From assembly GCF_027214025.1 (NCBI RefSeq), contig NZ_JAPWHB010000004.1:124001-188000 (forward strand): a DNA stretch of 64,000 nucleotides, in the 5' to 3' direction. The DNA comes from Parahoeflea alexandrii (GTDB lineage Bacteria > Pseudomonadota > Alphaproteobacteria > Rhizobiales > Rhizobiaceae). The notes beneath the pieces were generated by a model. That model was given only the letters and a program-made list of their open reading frames with translations. It was not told the origin of the DNA and ran no database searches. Every line of letters starts with the position of its first letter. The stretch's first letter is position 1. Positions 58,028 through 64,000 of this stretch are shown here, piece by piece. The translations under genes and the position numbers were made by a program.

Positions 58028-58414
58028 TCAGCGGCGGAAGCCGATCACCGGGCAGTTGCGCTCGTTGGCGAAGGCGACCCGCACCGGGCGGTGGTGGCGC
58101 AGGCCCTCGACGACGACCTGGCGGTGATTGGCAAAAGCGACCGAGGCGCGGCGGACGCCCATGCCGCGGGCCTTGTCGACGGCAAGATTGGGCCGGCAGA
58201 CATCGCGGCGATCTTCAAAACCGCCCCGTCCGCCGCGACGGTCGTGGTCGCGGCCGCCCCGGCGGTCATTGTCGCGGATGATGAGGTTGCCGCCGGGACC
58301 GCCGATGGAAAGCTCGAAGCCGATGCCGCCCGCATTGGCGGCAGGGGCGGATGCGGCGACGCCGGCGGTTGCGACGACGAGGGCGGCAAATGTGGTGCGA
58401 AGGAAGCGGTTCAT
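58028..58414 (-). CDS. Small secreted basic protein, tandem paralogue 1
   Basis: A 128-aa protein. Signal peptide MNRFLRTTFAALVVATAGVA, cleavage near ANAGG. The mature protein starts GGIGFELSIGGPGGNLIIRD, continues with an Arg/Asp/Gly-rich stretch (DRRGGRDHDRRGGRGG) and ends with a conserved domain DVCRPNLAVDKARGMGVRRA to NERNCPVIGFRR with two cysteines. Its neighbour at 58704 is a clear paralogue sharing the leader, the GGIGFE start and the last 40 residues. Function unknown. Confidence 0.8.
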   Translation of the reverse strand: MNRFLRTTFAALVVATAGVAASAPAANAGGIGFELSIGGPGGNLIIRDNDRRGGRDHDRRGGRGGFEDRRDVCRPNLAVDKARGMGVRRASVAFANHRQVVVEGLRHHRPVRVAFANERNCPVIGFRR

Positions 58415-58647
58415 GACGGTATCTCCTGGGGTGGCGACATGGCGCCTGGGCTGGTGGTGTCTGTCTCGACCGGCTGTTCCGTTCGATTGATATGACACTA
58501 GTCCTGTCCACCTGAACCGAACCGGAACCACCCGTTCATGCGCGGTTCACGCTGGCGCCTTTTCCACCGCCGGTTCCGGGCCGGCTGCCAGGCCGCGATG
58601 GCCGCGCCGGCAGGAAGGTGGGGAACGGCGCAACCTGCGGACATCAA

Positions 58648-58680
58648 AAAACCCCGGGAGGCGGTCGCCCCCGGGGTTTT
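58648..58680 (-). terminator. Terminator between the paralogous secreted-protein genes
   Basis: AAAACCCCGGG and CCCGGGGTTTT form an 11-bp stem with an 11-nt loop and run into T/A-rich ends. It lies downstream of the gene at 58704 on its own strand and resembles the one at 57972. Confidence 0.8.
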
Positions 58681-58703
58681 GTGTGCCGGGCTTTCCGGCC
58701 GGT

Positions 58704-59075
58704 TCAGCGGCGGAAGCCGATGACCGGGCAGTTGCGCTCGTTGGCGAAGATCACCCGGACCGGGCGGTGATGGCGGAAGCCCTCGACGACGACGCGGCGG
58801 TGGCCGGCGCGGACCACATCGGCGCGGCGGACGCCCATGTGGCGGGCCTTCTGCACGGCGCGGTGCGGGCGGCAGACATCGCGGCCGCCGCGATGGCCTT
58901 CAAACCGGTCCCAGCCGCCCCGGCGGCCGTGATCGCGGACGACGATGCCGCCGCCGGGACCACCGATCGAAAATTCGAAGCCGATGCCGCCGGCATTGGC
59001 GGCGGGTGCGGAAGCGGCGAAGCCGGCAGCGGCGACGGCGATGGCGGCGATTGCGTTGCGGATAATCTTGTTCAT
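58704..59075 (-). CDS. Small secreted basic protein, tandem paralogue 2
   Basis: A 123-aa protein with leader MNKIIRNAIAAIAVAAAGFA, cleavage near ANAGG. The mature part has GGIGFEFSIGGPGGGIVVRD, an Arg/Gly-rich middle (RRGGWDRFEGHRGGRD) and the conserved end DVCRPHRAVQKARHMGVRRA to NERNCPVIGFRR. It is a tandem duplicate of the 58028 gene. Each copy has its own terminator, so they are separate units. No family is recognised; the repeat of C and H/R-rich segments suggests a DNA-, metal- or anion-binding surface only as a guess. Confidence 0.8.
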   Translation of the reverse strand: MNKIIRNAIAAIAVAAAGFAASAPAANAGGIGFEFSIGGPGGGIVVRDHGRRGGWDRFEGHRGGRDVCRPHRAVQKARHMGVRRADVVRAGHRRVVVEGFRHHRPVRVIFANERNCPVIGFRR

Positions 59076-59308
59076 GACTGTTCTCCAGTTGGGGCGGCGC
59101 TTCGGCGCCTTGAGTGGGTGTCCCTGATTTCGATCCTGTCTCGACCGGATGTCCCGTTCGATTGACCCCACACTAGATCCGCCCGCCTGAACCGAACCGG
59201 AACCGGCCATTCATCCTGCGTTCATGAAAATCTGGACGCGCCGGCCCCGGCAGCACAGCAGCCGAAATACGCAGCCGCAGCGCGATTGAACCTGCCTGAC
59301 CGTCAGGG

Positions 59309-60325
59309 CTACAGACCGGCCGGCACCAGAAGCAGGATATCCAGATCGCGCTCGGGATAGAAATCGGTCTTTTTCATCTCGAATGTCGTCGGTCCGGTCT
59401 TGGTGACGCCTTCGCCGCAAAAGCTGACGATGTTTCTGGTATCGCCCTTGTCGACAGTCAGCGAGAACGAGCCTATCGGACCGGCCCAATTGTTGCCGGT
59501 CATCAGGATGTAGGAAATCCAGTTCTCGAAATAGAGCGGAGTGCCGGTGGCCATCGTCGCCTTGCGGCTCTTTTGCGCGATCCGCACCATGGAATCATCA
59601 AGGCAGTATCGCTTTTCATACTCGTTAAAGCGCTCGCCGCTCGGCTGGCCATTCTCGTCGAGATAGGTCACATCGACGGTGCCGCCGACACTGGTGGTGT
59701 AGCTGTGCCTGACGATCACATCGCTGTTTGCCGGGTAGATGGTTTTCCACCAGTAGACCGATTTCAGCGTCCATTGCGGGACGACGTGATGCTTCATTCC
59801 GCTGCCGTCGTCCCACTGCTCGACGCGGATCAGGCCAAGCCCCTTGAAACGCTCAAGCGCTTGCGGGCTGAGCCTCGACAGCGCCGCGCTGGTCGCATCC
59901 GCTACCGGCATCAGCGGGATGTCTTCCGCTTTCAGTTCGCCTGTCAGATCGACATTGCTGACGGTGGCCTGTTGCTGCAGCCGGGGCTTGATCGGCTGGC
60001 CGTCCTGGCTCACCTCGAAGCCGAGAAAATTGTCCCCCGCATCGGGATCAAAGGCGATGGGCTCGTCAAATCCGCTTTCGATGTCGGGCAGCGGAAAGGC
60101 CACCAGCGCCTCGACGTCCTTGTCGGTGTTGTTGTGAAACCGGTATTCCACCCGCACCTGCCGGGGCGAAACATAGAGCTTTTCATCCGCCATGGTGATC
60201 GCGTCGGTCTGCACGAAGACCAGACCGCCGGTTTTCAATTCGGCCATGGAATCGTTGGCCGTTGCCGCCGCCGGCACCGAAAGCAGCATCACGATCGCAA
60301 GGGCAGCGCGCTTGATCGGCATCAT
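59309..60325 (-). CDS. DUF4424 family periplasmic protein
   Basis: A 338-aa exported protein. Signal peptide MMPIKRAALAIVMLLSVPAA, cleavage near TANDS. Typical DUF4424 stretches: AELKTGGLVFVQTDAITMAD, YRFHNNTDKDVEALVAFPLP, GWDDGSG-like EQWDDGSGMKHHVVPQWTLK and WISYILMTGNNWAGPIG. The ATG-ATG start at 60325 has GGAGGATTT upstream. Often next to small secreted proteins in rhizobia; function unknown. Confidence 0.88.
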   Translation of the reverse strand: MMPIKRAALAIVMLLSVPAAATANDSMAELKTGGLVFVQTDAITMADEKLYVSPRQVRVEYRFHNNTDKDVEALVAFPLPDIESGFDEPIAFDPDAGDNFLGFEVSQDGQPIKPRLQQQATVSNVDLTGELKAEDIPLMPVADATSAALSRLSPQALERFKGLGLIRVEQWDDGSGMKHHVVPQWTLKSVYWWKTIYPANSDVIVRHSYTTSVGGTVDVTYLDENGQPSGERFNEYEKRYCLDDSMVRIAQKSRKATMATGTPLYFENWISYILMTGNNWAGPIGSFSLTVDKGDTRNIVSFCGEGVTKTGPTTFEMKKTDFYPERDLDILLLVPAGL

Positions 60326-60425
60326 GAAAAATCCTCCGGATTGGGCTGCCACGAGGTAATCAGCCGCAACGCGATTCCGCAACAGAATTCATGGCGCCGG
60401 CTTGTCGAGCGAGTGCAATCCCGCC

Positions 60426-61028
60426 TCAGAGTTCGCGGCCCCAGACCTGCAGCTCCTTGACGCTTTCCGCCGTCTCGCCGATGTCGCGCCAGGAAAACGC
60501 TGCCAGCAGGCCGGGATAGGGCTCGTAGCCGAGACTGCGCCAGAAGCCGTGCAACGGAACGTAGTCGGCGGGCCGGGAAGGATGCTCGTCGGGCCTGAGC
60601 ACCGAGGCGAAGACGGCGTGCTCGTAGCCCTGCGCCCGCGCGGCCGCCTCGCGCATGGCAAAGAACTGCCGGCCCGCGCCCTGGCCGCGGTACTCGGGCA
60701 GCAGCACCGACTCCGCCATGTAGAAGAAGCCCGCCGGATCAAGCCCGATGCGGGCAAACGGCGCCGCGAATTCCTTGGCGTGGTCGGTCAATGGAGCGGC
60801 TGTCGCCGCCCCCACCATGCGGCCGCCGGCATCGCGTGCCGCAACCACCACCGCGCCCGGCGAGGCGGCGAAATGCTCGAGATAGCGTTTCTCGTAGGCG
60901 GCGTCGCCGTCATAGAGATAGGGCCAGTCGGCAAACACCGCGATCCTCAGCCGGGCCAGATCCTCGAGCGCCGCGCTGATCTCGGCCGCCGCGAGAACCG
61001 AAAAACTCAGGCCCGATTTCGAAGCCAC
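60426..61028 (-). CDS. GNAT family N-acetyltransferase
   Basis: A 200-aa acetyltransferase. The acetyl-CoA motif A is in YMAESVLLPEYRGQGAGRQF (RGQGAGRQ loop). The remaining fold is typical: LEDLARLRIAVFADWPYLYD near the start and FWRSLGYEPYPGLLAAFSWR near the end. It starts at a GTG at 61028, 10 nt after the stop of the SnoaL-like gene, so the two are probably co-transcribed. Acceptor unknown. Confidence 0.88.
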   Translation of the reverse strand: MASKSGLSFSVLAAAEISAALEDLARLRIAVFADWPYLYDGDAAYEKRYLEHFAASPGAVVVAARDAGGRMVGAATAAPLTDHAKEFAAPFARIGLDPAGFFYMAESVLLPEYRGQGAGRQFFAMREAAARAQGYEHAVFASVLRPDEHPSRPADYVPLHGFWRSLGYEPYPGLLAAFSWRDIGETAESVKELQVWGREL

Positions 61029-61038
61029 CGCCGCTGCC

Positions 61039-61452
61039 TCAACCGGCTTTGACCTGAGCGATCCAGTCGGTCAGGTTGTAGCTCATCGTCACCCGGCTGA
61101 TCAGGCCGTCGTCGATCTCGAAGAAGATGCCGGCGGGCAGCGTGTAGCGCTGGCCGTTTGCCTCGGGCAGGCCCTCGTCGGTGGCAAGATAGGTGCCGCG
61201 CACGGTGAACTCGGCCGCCGCATGCCCTCCGCTCTCATCAACCATTATGACGATATCGCCGAGCTGCTCGTCATAATGCCGGCTCATCTTGGCGTTGAAC
61301 CAGCGGAATTTCTCCTTGCCGATCTCGCGGCCGCCCTGGTTGATGTCGTGCGCCACGTCGTCGCTGAGGCAGTCGAGCATGGCTTCGGAACTCTTGGCGT
61401 TGAACGCTTCGAGATAGCGGCGGATCAGGGCGGTTGTCGTGTCTCGGCTCAT
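61039..61452 (-). CDS. SnoaL/ketosteroid-isomerase-like protein
   Basis: A 137-aa NTF2-fold protein of the ketosteroid-isomerase-related group (TIGR02096-like). Segments: TALIRRYLEAFNAKSSEAML, DCLSDDVAHDINQGGREIGK, EKFRWFNAKMSRHYDEQLGD and SYNLTDWIAQV at the end. ATG 61452 follows GGAGACC; the longer open frame upstream is Arg/Pro-rich and unlike protein. First gene of a pair with the GNAT gene. Confidence 0.88.
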   Translation of the reverse strand: MSRDTTTALIRRYLEAFNAKSSEAMLDCLSDDVAHDINQGGREIGKEKFRWFNAKMSRHYDEQLGDIVIMVDESGGHAAAEFTVRGTYLATDEGLPEANGQRYTLPAGIFFEIDDGLISRVTMSYNLTDWIAQVKAG

Positions 61453-62595
61453 GACGGTCTCCGGGAATGAATGCGGGTTGCCCACAGGTGCCACAGACGG
61501 GCGGCCCGAGGCAAGGGTAAGCGGCAATGGGCTGGCGCAATGCCGCCGTCCACTCCGGGTGTCAACGTCGGGATGGGTGGTTCGGTTCCGCTGGAGGACG
61601 ACGCGCGAAAACCCTCCGCGCGCCTGAACGCAGGAGTTTTGGATAGGAAAGTCCGGAGGGCCGCGCGCAGGCTGTGCCGTTCGGAAATGGGTTGTGGCGT
61701 GCATGCCCCGCTTTCGCGGGGGACATGCGGGGTGGCGCAGTGTGCGCGCGGGCCCGAATATCGCCGGATAGTGTCCGCATCCGACAGGCAGTCGCTTGCG
61801 TTTCTCGCTGCCCGGACACGGGCGGCTCAAAACGGCATCCGGCTTCATCCGGCACGGGCTATGCCTTGCGTTGACGATCCGGGAGCGCCGGGCACCTGAT
61901 CCGGGATCAGACACCCTCCCCGCATCCGCAAGGCGGCCCGCCACAGGCCCGTTTCCATCCCCGCCCTGGCTGCCGGCCGGCGCAGGCCGGCACAGGGGGC
62001 AGGGATCTCTCCGGTGGCTGGCTTGGCCGATCCTCCCGTCGGGGCGTCCCGCAAGGGGATCCCGTTCAGGCTGATCCTGCTGCCAGCGGAACCCGCCGGT
62101 GCACCGCCTCCTCCATCGTCCCGCCGCACGTTACGGCAAACACCCGGAGGCCTTCCTCCCGCCTGGACCGATACGTTTCCGGGTCCATCCGGTGACGGGA
62201 GCGGCATGAGTGTGACACCCGGGGTGGGATGCGGGGAAAAGATTGCCGGGTATTTCGGGTATACAATTGGAATCGCTAGGACGGGGGCCAGGTTCTGTGC
62301 ACGCGAAGACGGCGTTTTCCGCGGAACCCGATCTCCCCCCTTGCGGGGGAGATGTCTGCAAAGCAGACAGAGGGGGGTATGTTTCCGCTTGTCTCAAGCG
62401 CACGTATTTTGGGGAGGCTTCACCCCCCTCTGTCACCTACGGTGACATCTCCCCCGCAAGGGGGGAGATTGGAGGAACTTTCCAGACCGGTTAGGTTGCT
62501 AACAGAATAGACCGGATAGGGCGTTTACATTCCGACATTGGCACTCGCGCCTCCGAAAGAACGGCCCAAGCACCTGACCTTACATCCCTGCCCCC
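61453..62595. other. 1.1-kb gene-free stretch
   Basis: No protein-like frame with a good start was found on either strand; the many short open frames are Arg/Pro-rich, as expected by chance at high G+C. The stretch contains the nested palindrome at 62331-62469 and a hairpin near 61703 (GCATGCCCCGC around a short loop). It may be decayed sequence or hold small RNAs. Confidence 0.6.
62331..62469. repeat. Nested inverted repeat of the rhizobial palindromic-element (MITE-like) type
   Basis: Two 48-nt arms (62331-62378 and 62422-62469) are inverted copies with 43 nt between them. They begin ATCTCCCCCCTTGCGGGGGA and differ only in an internal 9-base segment. That segment is itself a mini-hairpin in both arms (TGTCTGC-AAA-GCAGACA and TGTCACC-TAC-GGTGACA), so the changes are compensatory. 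Elements beginning CTCCCCCTTG are common between genes in Rhizobiales. Confidence 0.85.
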
Positions 62596-63858
62596 TCAAA
62601 GCTCCGGAAAGCCCCTTTGCTTCCACTGGGCGCGCGGGATTGGCGCGCCGACCTTGAAGGTGAAGGCGGTGACGCGGAGCGCGTCGGCGTCGACGGTGCA
62701 GCGGAAGTTGAGGTTGTACCAGGCGCCTCCGGCGCGGAACGCGGCGTTGGGGACCGCGAGCACATTGCCGCCGGGCAGCCGGTAGGCGGGCAGCAATTCA
62801 ACGCGGTAGGATTCCGGCGCGCGCCGCAGCTGCTCGCGCAACTCGGTCGTGCAGAGCTGGCTGCCGCGAGCGTCGCGCGGCAGCGCGCCCATGGCCGTGG
62901 TCGCAACGGCATGACCGGTGTTGACGCTGGACGACAGCGCCCGCACGCCGGGCAGGCCGTTGTCGCCGGCAGGCGCAGGCTCTGCCGGCGCCGCGGGCGG
63001 TGTGCCGGAGGAGGAGTCGGGCCGCCGGGTTTCAACCGGATCGGGCGTAACCGGCTTCGGCGGCGATGGCGCCGGATCGGCTGGCTTTTCCGGCAGCGCC
63101 GCGGTTTCGGTCTGTTCGGCCGCTTCCGGCGCGTCGGCGGGCTGGTCGCCGGCCAGTTCCGCGTCGGGCACGACGATCTCGGCCGGCGCCGCCCGTGCCG
63201 GTTGCTCTACCGGAGCTTCGGCCTGGGTTTCGGCCAAGGTTTCAGCCGGATCTGCGGCGGGGGCTTCAACCTCCACCGGAACATCCGCGGCGGCCTCGGG
63301 CGGGGCCTCGGCGGCAGTCTCCGGCTCGGGTGCGGGTTCGGTTTCCGCTTCGGGCGCAGGCTCTGGCTGCGCGACGGCTTCAGGCTCGACCTCGGCCTCT
63401 GGTCCGGTTGCGGTCTGAGGCTCCTCAGGCGGTGTCTCCGCCGGCTCCGCGGCCGGCGCCTGTGCGGTCCCGCCGTCGGGCGCGACCTCCGGGCCCCTGT
63501 CCTCCTCGCCGAACTCAAACACCGGGCGCAGCACCGGGATCGGCACGGCCTCGCCTTCCGGCAGGGCCGGCGGCGGCGGCGATTCGGCTTCGGCGGCCTC
63601 GGCGGGTTCCGGCGCAGGCTCGGGCGGCGCTTCGGCCGCGGGCTCGGGTGCGGGCTCTTCCGGTGCAGGTTCCGGCTCGGGCGGCGGCACGATTGTCACC
63701 GCCACAACCTCTTCCGGTGGCTCGGTTTCCGCCATCGGCCTGGGCAGGTCGAACAGCAGCAGCGCCACGATCAGCCCGTGCAGCAAAAGCGACACGAGCA
63801 GAGCTCCGCTCAGGGTATTCAGGCTGAAACTCGACCAACGCACCATGAGGCGATGCAT
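62596..63858 (-). CDS. DUF930 protein with TonB-like Pro/Glu/Ala-rich spacer
   Basis: A 420-aa protein. One N-terminal membrane helix (LSGALLVSLLLHGLIVALLL) is followed by about 230 residues of Pro/Glu/Ala repeats (PEPEPAPEEPAPEPA and similar), like a TonB/TolA spacer that could cross the periplasm. The globular C-terminal DUF930 domain (about 320-420) includes SQLCTTELREQLRRAPESYR, VELLPAYRLPGGNVLAV and FRCTVDADALRVTAFTFKVG with two cysteines. The N-terminal helix carries the SxxxH pattern of TonB-like proteins (SLLLHG). Partner proteins are unknown. Confidence 0.87.
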   Translation of the reverse strand: MHRLMVRWSSFSLNTLSGALLVSLLLHGLIVALLLFDLPRPMAETEPPEEVVAVTIVPPPEPEPAPEEPAPEPAAEAPPEPAPEPAEAAEAESPPPPALPEGEAVPIPVLRPVFEFGEEDRGPEVAPDGGTAQAPAAEPAETPPEEPQTATGPEAEVEPEAVAQPEPAPEAETEPAPEPETAAEAPPEAAADVPVEVEAPAADPAETLAETQAEAPVEQPARAAPAEIVVPDAELAGDQPADAPEAAEQTETAALPEKPADPAPSPPKPVTPDPVETRRPDSSSGTPPAAPAEPAPAGDNGLPGVRALSSSVNTGHAVATTAMGALPRDARGSQLCTTELREQLRRAPESYRVELLPAYRLPGGNVLAVPNAAFRAGGAWYNLNFRCTVDADALRVTAFTFKVGAPIPRAQWKQRGFPEL

Positions 63859-64000
63859 AGCAGAAAATCAGGCAGAACAAGGACACGACAGCGTGAGACG
63901 GCGAAATTCTCCGCCGGGTCCGATGCTGCGACGAACCGCGGCATCCGGGCTCCCTTGCCCGGCGCCGCACTTGCTGCCAGAACTGGCGTGCGGCAACACG
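63859..64000. other. Right window edge, nothing recognised
   Basis: 142 bp upstream of the DUF930 gene. No gene or RNA was recognised; it should contain the DUF930 promoter. Confidence 0.4.

Noticed and set aside
61703-61737. Hairpin around CGCTTTCGCG as a terminator
   Set aside because: No gene ends nearby and no T-run follows; it is a GC-rich self-complementary patch.

Overview
The window is a GC-rich (mostly about 60-68% G+C), densely coded stretch of an alphaproteobacterial chromosome. Gene content and regulatory sites point to Rhizobiales/Hyphomicrobiales: an ArsR-methyltransferase fusion upstream of metF, a TGA-N9-TCA iron-responsive (RirA-type) operator, a DUF930 protein, and a nested palindrome of the kind scattered through rhizobial genomes. 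A marine, Hoeflea-like genus is a guess from overall gene style only. No rRNA, CRISPR, prophage or complete insertion sequence was seen; there is one tRNA gene.

Layout. 0-6.5 kb: a lytic transglycosylase, a CPA2 cation/proton antiporter and a complete three-gene TRAP importer with a stem-loop between the binding-protein and small-permease genes. 6.5-12 kb: small transport and amino-acid genes (AraC/LysE pair, ornithine/lysine-type decarboxylase, EamA exporter, amidase). 12-16.5 kb: a 25-residue membrane microprotein with its own terminator, then an ArsR-methyltransferase/metF operon with a palindromic operator, then MOSC and SDR genes. 16.5-24.5 kb: ettA, a pentapeptide-repeat membrane protein, a lipase-like hydrolase, and a translationally coupled CoA-transferase/TPP-enzyme pair. 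24.5-34 kb: LysR, CMD-type, DUF1348 and flavin (PPOX) genes, a Bfd-type ferredoxin, a Fe(3+) ABC permease, a periplasmic DsrE protein and an AI-2E family permease. 34-41 kb: a MarR/nitroreductase operon with tandem palindromic operators, and a five-gene Ugp/Mal-type ABC operon ending in a TIM-barrel isomerase.

41-49 kb is the most unusual part. The 3' end of an iron-binding-protein gene plus its terminator is present three times (about 44.15-44.47, 46.24-46.43 and 47.72-48.84 kb). Only the rightmost copy belongs to a complete gene. Unrelated, lower-GC genes lie between the copies (a secreted four-EF-hand protein and a polytopic membrane protein), and to the left are two further unfamiliar proteins, one with three tandem lipoyl/biotinyl-like repeats. 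This looks like stepwise accretion of cargo at the 3' end of a chromosomal gene.

49-64 kb: a TetR/quinone-oxidoreductase pair, an aldo-keto reductase, a ureidoglycine aminohydrolase-type bicupin, a 3-hydroxyisobutyrate-dehydrogenase relative and a membrane diguanylate cyclase. Next comes a 1.3-kb miniature island at the 3' end of a CAU-anticodon tRNA gene. It is flanked by a 48-bp imperfect direct repeat and carries a low-GC deoxyribosyltransferase/TIR-like gene (a defence-effector candidate) and the last 49 codons of a tyrosine recombinase. The remainder holds a SIMPL protein, twin secreted basic proteins, a DUF4424 protein, acetyltransferase and SnoaL-like genes, a 1.1-kb gene-free stretch with the nested palindrome, and a TonB-like DUF930 protein.
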